NCBI GenBank assembly: GCA_022984795.1
Contig: JALIHJ010000008.1
Coordinates: 248,001-312,000, forward strand
Length of the DNA: 64,000 nucleotides
Direction of reading: 5' to 3'
DNA from: Fabrea salina
Taxonomy: Eukaryota > Ciliophora > Heterotrichea > Heterotrichida > Fabreidae
The notes beneath the pieces were generated by a model, which had not been told where the DNA came from, ran no database searches, and saw nothing but the letters and a program-made list of their open reading frames with translations. Both the position numbers and the translations under genes were made by a program. Shown one piece after another: positions 8,891-19,400 of the stretch. Position 1 is the stretch's first letter. Each line of letters opens with the position of its first letter.

Positions 8891-10034
8891 CTAAAGCGCG
8901 CTGAAGTGAACTTTGGAGTTGCTGGATCTCGTCGTCAAGGGTGTCTATTTCTCTGCGGAGTTGGTCTTCTTCGTAGTCGTCTTGGGGTTGTTTGGGGGAG
9001 TCTATGTAGTAACTGCCGTTGCTTGCTTTGGGCGAAGCAGAAAAAGAAGATATTACGCTTTTCAAGTGGTCAATGACTCCAGCTTGCTCGTTTAAAGAAG
9101 ACTGCAAGTAGTTAATGTGCTGGTTGAGCAGTTCGTTTTCTTTTTCAAGCATGCTGATTTTGTTGTCTTTTTCTTCTATTTCTTTTTTAGAGTTTTCGTC
9201 ACTTTGCAGGTCTGAAAGTCGGTTTTTGAGGACTTGGATTTGTTCACGCATTCTTTCAATGGTTTGTTTGTACTTAGAAGTGATGTTTTCGCTTTCTTTG
9301 AGTTGGGCCATTTCTTCTTGGAGTCTTTTGTTCTCGATTTCGAGTTGTTCGCAGTAGGCGTCTTGGTTGTAGTCTTCAGGTTCTTGGTTAGTTAGGACTT
9401 CTAAAACACTTTCGAAGTATTCTTTGAGCTCACTTAAGTTTTTCGAGAACTGGTTTTTAGTGGGCTTAGGAAGTGCCTGGTCTTCAAGTTGTCTTTGATG
9501 TTGGGTGAGTACACGGGTGGCTTTGTTGAGGTGTCTTTTGGCAGAAATAGCTCGATAGTTCATAAGCTTTTCGATGTCTGCGAGGGAAGACCTGAGTTTA
9601 GCTAGGGCTTTGGCTTGTTGTTTTTGTTGGGCGTTTCTGGAAGCTTCTTTTTCTTCTAGTTCTTTGTTGTGTTTGGAAGTGCTTAGTTTGAGTTCTTTGA
9701 TTAAGACTTGGTCGTGTTCATGTTGTTTTTGTAGAGAGTTTAGTTCAGCTTTGGTTTTTTTGTTTTCTTTTGTTAGTTGGGAGTGCTCTAGCTGGAGTTC
9801 AGCAAGTTGGTTCTCTGCAAGGTTAGCTCTGGCTTTGGCTTCTTTAAGTTTAGAGTTAGCTAGTTTCAGTTCGTCGTATTGTTCTTTAGAGATAAGTACG
9901 TCCCGGTCACTTGCAGCTCTTTCGTTAAGCATCCTCACAAGGGTGTTTTCGTCGTCTTCTAAAACTGTGCGTGAGTGGGACTTTTTGCGTTTGTTACTTG
10001 TAGAGCGCTTTTTGGTCCTTGCTGCTCTTTTCAT
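8880..10034 (-). CDS. long coiled-coil protein with basic N-terminus
   Basis: 384 aa. A strongly basic head (first 22 residues Lys/Arg/Ser-rich, possibly a nuclear signal) followed by near-continuous coiled coil to the end. The gene ends in TGA, the only TGA stop I find in the window; reading through it would add a hydrophobic tail lying on the antisense of TMEM234, which looks artificial. The 3' end overlaps TMEM234 by 11 bp. No family is recognised. Confidence 0.7.
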   Translation of the reverse strand: MKRAARTKKRSTSNKRKKSHSRTVLEDDENTLVRMLNERAASDRDVLISKEQYDELKLANSKLKEAKARANLAENQLAELQLEHSQLTKENKKTKAELNSLQKQHEHDQVLIKELKLSTSKHNKELEEKEASRNAQQKQQAKALAKLRSSLADIEKLMNYRAISAKRHLNKATRVLTQHQRQLEDQALPKPTKNQFSKNLSELKEYFESVLEVLTNQEPEDYNQDAYCEQLEIENKRLQEEMAQLKESENITSKYKQTIERMREQIQVLKNRLSDLQSDENSKKEIEEKDNKISMLEKENELLNQHINYLQSSLNEQAGVIDHLKSVISSFSASPKASNGSYYIDSPKQPQDDYEEDQLRREIDTLDDEIQQLQSSLQRALATH

Positions 10035-10069
10035 TTTTAAATTGGTTTACCATTTCAAAGGTTTATTTA

Positions 10070-13030
10070 TTAATCTTCTAAATAGAACTTGTTGAAGTTA
10101 ACTGAGTAAAATGCTCCTAAGTCTAAGTAAAACTTACAGTGGAAGTTGAATCCTGAGTTGGCTAGTTTAGTCAGAACTTTAAGCACTATTTTGTTAGCTG
10201 TTTGGAAAGAGTCCTTGATTCTATGAATAGTTGAGTCTAGTTGAAGTAGTTCACTTTTAGAGTCTTCAAAGTTATACACTCGTTTTTCTAAGTTCGAAAA
10301 GTGCACACAGCACTTGAACACTCCAGTAATGGCTTCGTTCAAAGAGTGGGCTTTAGGTCCTAGCAAGCATTTTTCAGTGGCTTTGTTGATGTAGAGTTGG
10401 TGGGCTTTTCTGATGTCTTCAACTGTTTGAGCTGTTTCTAGGGTTGCCTTGAACTTGTGACTTTGCGAAAACAAACTGTGTTGCATAATGTACTCTTCAA
10501 AACAACTCATAAAGTGAAGTAGTTCTTTTTGGAGCCCTATCATTTTGTTCAGCAAAAAAGGATGTGCTTTTCTGCGCCACTTAAAAGACGAAACGCAGTA
10601 AATAGCTCTTTTGATTTGAAGTAAGCGGTGAAATATCACTTGGTAAGACCTTATAGTAAGTGGGTCGAAAACTAAGTCTAGTGGTGCAGAGGGTTCGAAG
10701 TTTATCCTGATGTGCGACAAAGCCTCTATAGAGTTGGGGTCTTGAACTTCTGTGCCAAACTCAATTTTGAAGTTATCTGTGATGTCTTTGTCCCCTACAG
10801 CTTTAATGCTTTCTCCAAACATGCTGGTTACTTCGTAGTTGTTTTCTATTCTCTCTCCTTTTTCGAGTTTCTTCACCAAAAACTTCACAAACTGGTACAT
10901 AGCGTTTCCGTTTTCCAAAAACAAAATCCCTCTCAACGCTTCAAAGTGCTTGTCCAGGTTGAAGTAGTTCTTAAGCAAGTGCACTAAGTACTCAGAAGTT
11001 TCGTAGTGAAGTTGCACAACTGGCTCGCAAATAGCTTCGTCCACCACGCTTTGGAAACTTATCCAGTGGTTCTGCAAAGGCAGAGGTGGAGCTTGCTCTT
11101 GGTGGACTTCTACAAAGTAGTTAGGGAGTTCGCAGTCCACAGGAGAAAACAAGTGGAAAGGTGCGTTTGAGTCTATGAAGTGGAATTCTTTTGTGAACTG
11201 AGAAGGAGGCGCCATATAGTAGTAAGACTTAGGCTGCCAACCCACTGTGTTAACCTGAAGCAGAGTTGCAGGGGGTTCTTGGGAAAAGCAGTGAGCTGTG
11301 AGTTGTCTGAGTTTGGAACTAACTATGTGTTCGAAGTTCTGCATAAGAGCTGAAGGGGGTTGTATCATTTTGTCAAGTAGTTGTTCTTCAATCTGCTTTA
11401 TGACAGCCATTGTTTTGCCAGCGTTAAGTATCTTTCCAGAAACTTGAGTTAAAAAAACAGGTATGCAGTCAACTTTTGAAGACTTAAGCGACTCTTGAAC
11501 TACGTTGTAAGAACGTTCCCACTTTTCAAAGGTGCTGTTGTAAGTCTTTTTCTTTTCAGATATAAAAAAGTCTTTGCTGCTTAGTGAGCCAAAAGACATC
11601 CAAGAAGACAAGAACCCAATGTAGGCTTCTAGAGTCTTATCAAATAACCTTACAAGCAAAGAAGTGTTTTGGAAGTCAGTGAGTTCGTGGTTTTCGTTGA
11701 TTAAAGCAAATATGCAGGAAAGCAAGTAACTGGCTTTATAAGCTTCGTTGAATTCAGAACTTGTAACTAGTGCCTTGTTTATGATGCTTATTACAAGCTT
11801 TGAGGACTCTGTGTGTTTTTCTAGTCTGTTTCTGAGCGAAACCAGAGTTAGGGTTTCTTGAGGCAACTTACCAATGGACTCTTGGGTCACAACTCCAGCT
11901 TGTGCGCAGAACTCTTCTTTAACACTTATAAGTTCTCTTCTCACTTCTTTAATGTAGTCTTTGCAAGCTTCTCCAAAGTGCTTGTGAGTTATACAAGTGC
12001 TGTTAAATAGGAGCTTAGCGTTTTCTTCTATTTTAAACAAATTAGTTCCTAAGTCCATATAGAATTCCAGTGTGCGTTCTAAACAAGAAGGAGTCAAATG
12101 CATTACTTGGAGCTTTTTGGCTAACTTAAACTCTTTTTCGTACTTGAATACTTCAGTTTCCACGCCAAAAAGCATACTGATTACTTCGTCAATAATGGTT
12201 CTTTCAGAGTAAGTTTCATATGGCCAAGGCAGTTCCCCAGAAAAGTAACTGCACCTGTTTTCTTTCTCTAAAAGTGAGTTGTAGTAGTCATTTGCCAAAG
12301 CACAAGGGTCTACCCAGCTTCTCCTCCTTTCAATCACTAGTTTTTTAGGAGACTCTTCAGGTTCTATTAAATAGTTTGTAGGTAAAGGGGTATCTGGAAA
12401 CCCTCCATAGCATACTTTGGTCAAGGAAGAGTTGGAGGGTTCTTGGGAGTGCTCTTCTATTTGCATAGGCTCTTCTGAAAGGACTTGTGACTCTTCGAAA
12501 GGCTCTTCACTACTTGCAGACTCAGACTCCTCTCTGAATTCTCCCCAGCCGTCATAAAGTTCCCTAAGTTCTTTTTCAGAGAACTCCACTTCTACTAGGG
12601 GTTGTTGCTGCATGAACTCAGCTATGTGGTGGGATATGCTGTGCAAGTTGAATTCCTCAGACTCCAAAGGGTTCCCTGAAAGGGTGCATAGCAGCCAAAT
12701 AACTCCAAATTGCTCATCACTAGGAGTTTTACCTAAGAACTGAGAAACTAGGTTTTGAAGTTTCTGGGCTTTATCAATCTGACTGTTAACTCTGAGTTTT
12801 TTCGAGACCCTGACTAAAGCTCACCCTTCAATGTGCTTGCGGACCTTGTGGGAGTCAACGTCTTGGTAGCTGTGGTTGTACAAGTTGCCTAGTATGAATT
12901 CATTTGCAATATTAAAGTTGTTTGAGTTTTTCTAAGTGAGTTTTACAGGAACTCCGGTTTCGTGAATGATAAGTTTGCTAACTAACTTCTGGACTTGTCT
13001 TTCTTGTCTCTGTTTGAAATAAGAAGCCAT
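10070..13030 (-). CDS. GCP5: gamma-tubulin complex component 5 (GCP5)-like
   Basis: Three exons (13030-12947, 12931-12825, 12809-10070) give 976 aa. The N-terminus matches the GCP5 start: RQERQVQKLV, then an NFNIANEFILGN block, then VDSHKVRKHIEG, like human GCP5's NSHKIEKTIEG segment. The C-terminal third carries the Spc97/98 GRIP2 features: YQVIFHRLLQIKRAIY, a helix ending W-R-R-K-AHPF, and an H-x-x-YINKATEKCLL block. GCP5 sits inside the gamma-tubulin ring complex and helps template microtubules at basal bodies. The two first exons are only visible after removing two 15-nt introns. Confidence 0.88.
12810..12824 (-). other. 15-nt spliceosomal intron (GCP5 intron 2)
   Basis: On the minus strand GTGAGCTTTAGTCAG, phase 2, carrying an in-frame TGA. 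The only GTGA donor among the nine. Splicing restores the conserved GCP5 IEG-x-x-KK block across the junction. Confidence 0.92.
12932..12946 (-). other. 15-nt spliceosomal intron (GCP5 intron 1)
   Basis: On the minus strand GTAAAACTCACTTAG, phase 0, with an in-frame TAG at its end. A at position 10. Confidence 0.92.
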
Positions 13031-13045
13031 TCTTAATTATTAAGT

Positions 13046-13771
13046 TTACACTTGTAGTTTCAAGTAACCTTTTTCTATCAGAAAGTGCATTTTGGCGGCT
13101 AACTGGGGGTCCCTGGCAGCGACTTCGTGGAAGTCTATGGGTTTTCCTTTTTGCATGGCTTTTATGAGTTTTTTCACGCCTTTGTCCTGCAAGACACTTT
13201 GGACTTGAGGGTCTTGGTCAGAGAGTTGTTGGGCTTCTTTTTGCTTGGTTTCAGCTACGTTCCCGAAGTGCTCTGCCATTACTTTGGAGAACTCACTGAA
13301 GAAAGCTTTTACTTCGTGGTCGTCTTTGTACTTTGAGTTGGCAAGTGAAGGGTTAGTTTTGAGTTCTTCTACAGCTTGCATGAACCTAGGGTCTGTCAGT
13401 CCTTTAGCCAGCAAAGGGTGGCTAGCTAGTTTTTGTAAGAGTTCTGGAGTCAGCCATTCCTGTGTGTTGGAAGTAGTGTATTGCATAGCTTGCTTGACTT
13501 CTTCGAAAACCAGTGGGTCTTTTTGGGGCTTTGGATTTATAGTTGGAATTTCTTTTGTCTTGGGTTTTCTAGGTTGGCTCAAAAAGCCTTTTTTAAAGGC
13601 TGGAGTTTGCTTTTGAGGGGGATTTTGAGATGTGCTTTGAGGGGTACTTTGAGGAGTGCTTTGAGGAGTGCTTTGAGGAGTGTTTTTAGAAGTGGTATGA
13701 GGGATCTCGTAACCCTTGGTTTTGAGATAATCTGTCATATCTTCTAAAGGAGGAGGTTCTTCGTCACTCAT
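13046..13771 (-). CDS. STI1/DP-domain protein with TPQS repeats
   Basis: 241 aa. Acidic start, then a short tandem repeat of TPQS (about residues 30-50, five near-identical 12-bp units in DNA), a basic linker, then an STI1-type helical domain around residues 110-190 (LLQKLASHPLLAKGL, DPRF, NPSL). The C-terminus has a second DP-like block (ARDPQLAAKMHFLIEKGYL). STI1/DP domains occur in Hsp70/Hsp90 cochaperones (STI1/HOP, HIP) and in ubiquilins. No TPR is present, so this is not STI1 itself. Its ATG is separated from the divergent ALDH ATG by a single base. Confidence 0.7.
   Translation of the reverse strand: MSDEEPPPLEDMTDYLKTKGYEIPHTTSKNTPQSTPQSTPQSTPQSTSQNPPQKQTPAFKKGFLSQPRKPKTKEIPTINPKPQKDPLVFEEVKQAMQYTTSNTQEWLTPELLQKLASHPLLAKGLTDPRFMQAVEELKTNPSLANSKYKDDHEVKAFFSEFSKVMAEHFGNVAETKQKEAQQLSDQDPQVQSVLQDKGVKKLIKAMQKGKPIDFHEVAARDPQLAAKMHFLIEKGYLKLQV
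13625..13690. repeat. 12-bp coding minisatellite (TPQS)
   Basis: About five copies of a 12-bp unit read on the plus strand as AGTGCTTTGAGG with small variations. They encode the TPQS repeats of the STI1-domain protein in frame. Copy number is likely to vary between alleles. Confidence 0.85.
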
Positions 13772-13772
13772 A

Positions 13773-15311
13773 ATGGAAAATTCTGATCATAGTATTTCAG
13801 TGAAAACTGCACTGGGAGGTTTAAGGAAAGGGTTTAATTCTGGAGTCACTAAGTCGTATGAGTCTCGAGTTTCTATACTCAGGCAGCTAAAACAGAGCAT
13901 TCAGAAGCATGCTTCAGAGATGCAAGCTGCTTTAAGAAAGGACCTGGGAAAGAATGAGTTCTTAGCTAACCTCAGTGAAATCGAACAACTAACTGGAAAC
14001 ATTGACTACCACTTAAAGAACTTAAAAACTTGGATGCAGCCTGAAACAAGAGACCTGCCTGCTTTGCTAGCCCCTGGAAGTGCATATGTCTACAAGCAGC
14101 CTTATGGCGTAGCTTTAGTGATGGGGTCTTGGAACTTTCCCTTTGCAACTACACTCAACCCAGTAATTGGAGCACTTGCTGCAGGCAACTGCGTGTGCAT
14201 AAAGCCGTCTGAAATATCAAGTTCCACTTCGCAAGTCATGCAAGCCATTTCTGAAGAGATGCCCCAAGAAGTCATGAGGTGCCTCCAGGGAGGAGCTGAC
14301 CTTGCAGTTGCTCTCACTAGCGAAAAGTGGGACGTGATAGCTTTTACAGGTTCACCTGAAAAAGGCAAACTCGTTGCAGAGGCTGCTGCTAAGAACCTTA
14401 CTCCAGTGCTGCTAGAACTTGGAGGCAAGAACCCAGCTTTTGTGGACGAAAACGTTGACTTGGAAACAGCTGTGATGAGGATTCTCCAAGGAAGGTTTTT
14501 GAACAACGGGCAGTTGTGCTTGTCTCCAGAAGTAGTTTTTGTGAAAGAAAACAAACTTAAACAGTTTGTAGACTGTTGCAAAAAGATACTTACTCAGTTC
14601 TACGGAGAAGACCCTAGCAAAAGCGACGACTACGGAAGAATAGTTAACGAGTTCCACACTAGAAGAGTTTTGGGCCTTATAGAGAACTCAGGGGGCGAAG
14701 TGCTTGTGGGAGGAAGAGGAGACCCTAAAGAAAAGTTCATAGAACCCACTATCATACTTAAGCCTGACCTTAGTTCTTCTATTTCGACTACTGAAATATT
14801 TGGCCCTGTGTTGTTGGTGCATACTTACACCCAAGTTGAAGACTTTGTTTCCTTTGTAAACGAACGCGAAAGGCCCTTGGCACTGTACTACTTCGGAAAC
14901 AACTCTAAAAACAAAGAAAAAATCAAACAAGAAACTACTTCAGGGCACTTCAGCAGCAACGAGTGCGCTCTTAACTATACTTGCTACGACATTCCTTTTG
15001 GAGGAGTAGGCAACTCAGGAATCTCCATGATGTTCAGCAAAAACGGGTTTGACGCAATGAGCCACCAAAAGTCAGTTTTAGAAAAAGGAAGGTACAACGG
15101 GTACCCTGTGTCACTTAGGTACCCTCCTTACACCAGTCAGAAAACCAAAGCTTTCTACAAGGTCAAAGCCCTCACTAACTTTACTGTGAAGGAACTTAAG
15201 TGCGGACTTAAGTGGGTGGCAGGAGTGGCAACTTTGTCTTTTGTTTCTTGGAAGTTTGGACTCCTGGACTTAGCAATGGCACAAGTGAGTAGTTTCTCTA
15301 ACTATTTATAA
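13773..15311 (+). CDS. ALDH3: class-3 aldehyde dehydrogenase with C-terminal membrane anchor
   Basis: 512 aa. NAD(P)-dependent oxidation of aldehydes to acids. Seen: SWNFPFATTLNP and CIKPSE (cofactor binding), FTGSPEKGK (the GxTxxG-type turn), the general base Glu in VLLELGGKNP near residue 214, and the nucleophile Cys in NNGQLCLSPE near residue 248. EIFGPVL and PFGGVGNSG complete the ALDH3 pattern. A hydrophobic tail (about residues 478-505) resembles the anchor of fatty aldehyde dehydrogenase ALDH3A2, suggesting ER or another internal membrane. Its stop directly abuts the converging stop of the calmodulin-like gene with no base between. Confidence 0.92.
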   Translation: MENSDHSISVKTALGGLRKGFNSGVTKSYESRVSILRQLKQSIQKHASEMQAALRKDLGKNEFLANLSEIEQLTGNIDYHLKNLKTWMQPETRDLPALLAPGSAYVYKQPYGVALVMGSWNFPFATTLNPVIGALAAGNCVCIKPSEISSSTSQVMQAISEEMPQEVMRCLQGGADLAVALTSEKWDVIAFTGSPEKGKLVAEAAAKNLTPVLLELGGKNPAFVDENVDLETAVMRILQGRFLNNGQLCLSPEVVFVKENKLKQFVDCCKKILTQFYGEDPSKSDDYGRIVNEFHTRRVLGLIENSGGEVLVGGRGDPKEKFIEPTIILKPDLSSSISTTEIFGPVLLVHTYTQVEDFVSFVNERERPLALYYFGNNSKNKEKIKQETTSGHFSSNECALNYTCYDIPFGGVGNSGISMMFSKNGFDAMSHQKSVLEKGRYNGYPVSLRYPPYTSQKTKAFYKVKALTNFTVKELKCGLKWVAGVATLSFVSWKFGLLDLAMAQVSSFSNYL

Positions 15312-15767
15312 TTAGCCTACTCTTTTCAAAAGGATATCAGAGAACTCTTCGTAGTCTATATAGCCATTCCCGTCTTTGTCGGCTTCTGAAATGATGAATT
15401 CTACTTCTTCGTCAGTAAGGGCTTCGCCCATGGTAGTCATTACTTTTTTGAACTCGCTAGAGTCTATTTTGCCGTCTCGGTTTCTGTCAAACATTGAAAA
15501 GTATTTACAGACTTCGTCCTTAGATATAGGTTCTTCCTTTTTTTCAGAGTACAGCCTCACGAAGTCAGTGAAGTCAAGTCTTCCAGACCCGTTTGTGTCA
15601 GCTTGTCTGACCATGTTCTGCAAATCGGTCATTGAAGGGTTTAAGTTGAGTGACCTAAGCAGTTTCCCGAGTTCCTTTGTGGAGATAGTGTTGTCTTTGT
15701 TGATGTCGAAGAAGGAAAAAACCCTCCGGCACTGGTCTATTTCTTCAGGAGTGAGTCTTTCTACCAT
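15312..15767 (-). CDS. calmodulin-like four-EF-hand protein
   Basis: 151 aa, the usual calmodulin length. Four EF loops are intact: DINKDNTISTKE, DTNGSGRLDFTD, DRNRDGKIDSSE and DKDGNGYIDYEE, each with acidic residues at positions 1 and 12. It is diverged from canonical calmodulin at the linker and loop 2, so it is better called calmodulin-like. It lacks the basic N-terminal extension of centrins. Ca2+ sensing is expected; targets are unknown. Confidence 0.9.
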   Translation of the reverse strand: MVERLTPEEIDQCRRVFSFFDINKDNTISTKELGKLLRSLNLNPSMTDLQNMVRQADTNGSGRLDFTDFVRLYSEKKEEPISKDEVCKYFSMFDRNRDGKIDSSEFKKVMTTMGEALTDEEVEFIISEADKDGNGYIDYEEFSDILLKRVG

Positions 15768-15775
15768 TTATTACA

Positions 15776-16450
15776 TTATCTTTTTTTGAAACGTTTTTGC
15801 GGAGTCTCTGTGGAAAGGGTTCTGTCTATGATTTCTTGGACCTTTTCAAAGGTTTCTCGGTCAAGCAGGTCCAGCTTGACTTTGACTTTTTCAGCTTCTT
15901 CTTTTTCGACAGCTTCGGACATGTGCGTTGAAACCAAACTTACTATTTCTTCCAGTGCACTTTGGGGGAGTTTTTTTACTTGTTCAGTCATTTCCCACTT
16001 CTCTTCGAAGGTGACTGAGCCAGGCTCTTCTAGGGGGAGTTCTTCTTCTTGGGTGTTTAAGTTGGGCGACTTGGGAAAAGGCACTTTCAGTTTAGAGCAA
16101 TAGCGCCTCATTTGTTTTTCCATGAACTCAGCTTGCGAGTATATCTCAGAAGAAGGGTCGTTGTAAGTCTTGCAGTTGTCCCACACTAACTGGACGTCGT
16201 TGATGAACTCGTGCAGGTTTTTGTACTTTTTAGACTTGATTTTCTTTTTGATAGTGCCTAAGTCCATGGGGTTCTTGATTATAATGGGGTAGTCTGGGAT
16301 GTTAAGTAGTTTGTAGTCTACTGGCTGCAAGAACTCTGCACTTTCTTCTTGGATTTCTAGTAAGTTGATTAGTTGCAGTGCTTTGTTTTCGTCTTCTTTG
16401 TTGAGTGAGCGTACTTGGTCGCGTGTTTCCATGATATTTAAGAGACTCAT
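15776..16450 (-). CDS. single-bromodomain + ET-domain protein (BET-like)
   Basis: 224 aa from the ATG at 16450 (an in-frame ATG at 16432 is the alternative). Residues ~10-125 form a bromodomain: FLQPVDY, IPDYPIIIKNPMDLGTIKKK, and the acetyl-lysine-binding Asn in WDNCKTYNDP. A C-terminal NET/ET-like domain follows (EMTEQVKKLP, LDLLDRETFEKVQEII) with a basic end. Single bromodomain plus ET is the plan of plant GTE and several protist BET proteins, which read acetylated histones and recruit transcription machinery. The divergent TMEM94 ATG is 5 bp away. Confidence 0.85.
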   Translation of the reverse strand: MSLLNIMETRDQVRSLNKEDENKALQLINLLEIQEESAEFLQPVDYKLLNIPDYPIIIKNPMDLGTIKKKIKSKKYKNLHEFINDVQLVWDNCKTYNDPSSEIYSQAEFMEKQMRRYCSKLKVPFPKSPNLNTQEEELPLEEPGSVTFEEKWEMTEQVKKLPQSALEEIVSLVSTHMSEAVEKEEAEKVKVKLDLLDRETFEKVQEIIDRTLSTETPQKRFKKR

Positions 16451-16455
16451 AAAAA

Positions 16456-19400
16456 ATGGAAGGCCTGACAACTGCGCAAGCTAAAGAACAACTTTTAGAA
16501 ATCCTTAGTCGCTACAAACAACTAAACAAGCAGAAACCTGTCAGAAACGTCCACTTGTACTTTGGCTCGTCGTGGGCTTGCGAACTTATAGTTTGCATTT
16601 ATGCTGCATTTCTAGTATGTGACTTTGCTTTTATAAGTGGAGACCTAGAACGCCTCATAGTAGGCTTGGTGTTTATGATGTTTCCTTTGCGTTTTCTTTA
16701 CTACAGAGCTAACAGGTCCAAGTTCCACTTTGAAAAATTCAATGAAAGAATGAAGGACGTCAAAAAGCTCATTAAGCAAATGGGCTCTGGAGAGGACTTA
16801 ACTCACAGGTCCTACAGAAGCCACAACGACACTATGGTGGAAGTACTCAGAGATAACAAGTGGGTCAAGCTCCCCTGCACAGTGTTGTTGGAAGGCGATA
16901 TAGTTAAAGCCAAGCCTGGAGGTTGGTTCCCAGCAGAGGCAGAAGGACTTACAGGGCACTACTTAAGAAGGTGCTTAGCTCCTTATGAAGTTATACAAGA
17001 AGAGTTTTCAGATGACGTTTTGCAGGCTAAACAGAAAATCAAGTTCAGACTTAAGTCTTCTCCTATTGAAGACGTTTTGCAAAAGACCTTAGATGACCGC
17101 ATTGAACAAAAAACTAGAGCTACTACCTTTTACATGCTGTGCTTGGAGTATGGCAACAAGTTTGTCCGAACCTACTGCTTAAGTGCCCTGGTGCTAAATG
17201 CTTTAGCAGGGGTGTTTTGGGCTTTGATGAGTGACAGCAAGTGGAATGACTTGCTTTCCAACCCTTCAGTGCTTTTGTTAGCTGTGATTCCTTTGCTGCT
17301 GCCTTCTTTAGTGAACTTTTTGACTTGTTGGGGAAATGCTGTGATGTGGTGCATCTGTGACTCTTTAGACAGACACAAGTCCAAAATAGCCCAAAACGTA
17401 AGCAACGTAGAACACTTAGCAAGTATACTCAAAATCCCTCCCAAAGAGTCCTCTGGAGCTGTGTTTGACATGAACCAAATTGCTGAAAAGGCTGAAGAGG
17501 ACTTTGACGACAGGGAAATGATGAACTTAATTCCAGCTGTTAAACTTTCAGCTTGTTTGTCAAAGTGCAGGTCCTTTCTAATAGGAGGTTTGCAAAGAGA
17601 CTCTAGCATTGTGGACATTATCAGCAGCACAAGCTTTTTGTGCTTTGCTGACAAAGAAGGAATCATCAGCGAAAACGCCAAGTACATTGACGAGTTAGTA
17701 GTGATGGGCCCAGACAACCTGATTCCTTTAGACTTAATGCACAAAAGTCCACTTGACATTATTTCAGGGCAAACTGACCATGACCAAATAGCTTTTGTAG
17801 AAAGCAGGTGGGTAGACTACAAGTCCTCCCTCAAACCACTTGGGTTGGCTTTAAGTGTGTCAAGGAATCCTCGGTTCAAAGACAACCGGAACACACTTGT
17901 GAACCTTAACGAAGACCACCCTGACACCTACAACACAGGGGAACTCTTCTTTGCACAGCCAAAAGAAGAAATAGAGATCTTTGAGGACTGCGTGTGTGTT
18001 TTGGCAAGACTAATAGGGTTCACTGAAGCTTCAATTCAGAAACTGCAGCACAAGTGCACTTTGTGGAGCACCTGGAGACCCACCTACACAGACAACCTGC
18101 ACGAACTTTCCTACAAGTCAATTCGGGCAATCAAGCGCAGAGAAAAAAAGTCTGCTTCAGTAGTAGCAGACACAGCTGATAAAAGAATTACTCAAATGCA
18201 AAGAACTCACGAACTGAAAAACAGACTGCTGCGGCCCTGCCACTTACTAACTTCTATAGTGCAGCAAGAAGGCGGGTACCAAGTGATGAGTCAAGGCCAC
18301 CCCAGAGTGATTCTGCAGAACTGCACTGACTACTGGGACGGAAACAACATTGTAGTTTTAGAAGAAGCAGACAGACAAAGACTTAACACCTTACTCATGC
18401 AGTGGACTGCTGACAACTACGACACAATAGCTTACTCGTACAAACCTTTAGTCAAAGAAAAAATCATAAACGTAGTTAACGACTCTGAAGCACTTAACCG
18501 ACTCGACGAAAGAACCAAGGACTTACTCCAAGAAGCACAGAGGAAACAAATCTTTTTAGGAATGGTTGCTATCACCAACCACGCCAAACCTGAAGCCAAC
18601 CACTTCATTGAAGATACCTTTGAAGCTGGAATGCGGTTTGTGATCTTTTCAGAAGGGAACTACTTAGAAACTAAAGCTTTTGGAGACGACTTAGGTCTTT
18701 ACACAGCTTGGAACTCCTGCATATCTTTATCAGACAACGCAGAAGACGCTGAACAACTCAACCAAGCAGGAGCCCAAGTGTTGCCTAGAGGCATTCGACA
18801 GGTAAAAGAAGTGCTCCACAACAACATAGACACAGTGCCCCTGCTAGTTTCTATGTTTTCAGACGCCAACAAAAAAGACATGCTTGAAATGATTAGGCTT
18901 TACCAACAGTTCGGCGAGGTAGTTACTGTGATAGGGGGGTGCTTGCACCCACAGAACTTAGATATTTACCGAACTGCAGACGTGTCCGTTGGAATGGTTT
19001 CCCAGCCTTGTGGGTTCTGCAGCACTTGCAACGGAATGAGAATATTCTACGAGCACAGAGCTGGAGTGCTTGAACTCGTAAGTGAACAATTGGTTTCTTT
19101 GTGCTGTACCTTTACTTTGGGACCCCAAGCTTCTTTGTACTTGATTTTGCAAGTCATTAAAGAAGCTAGGAAGTTCATGGTTAACTTGAAAAACGGACTG
19201 CTTTTCACAGTAGTCATGTACGTTTCTTGGAGTTTTTCAGGCTTGGTAGGTCTTTTCTTGGGGTTCCCTCCCTTTTTGTCACCAGTGCAGTGTGTTTACA
19301 TAGCTTTGATTGTTATTCCGAGTTTGGCGTTATCGTTCTTAGCTACGCCTTCAGAACCTAAACTCATGAAGAAACTTCCAATCAAAACTGTGTTTTTCAA

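Noticed and set aside
13625-13690. Tandem repeat as a CRISPR array or transposon remnant
   Set aside because: Units are 12 bp without spacers and encode TPQS in frame.
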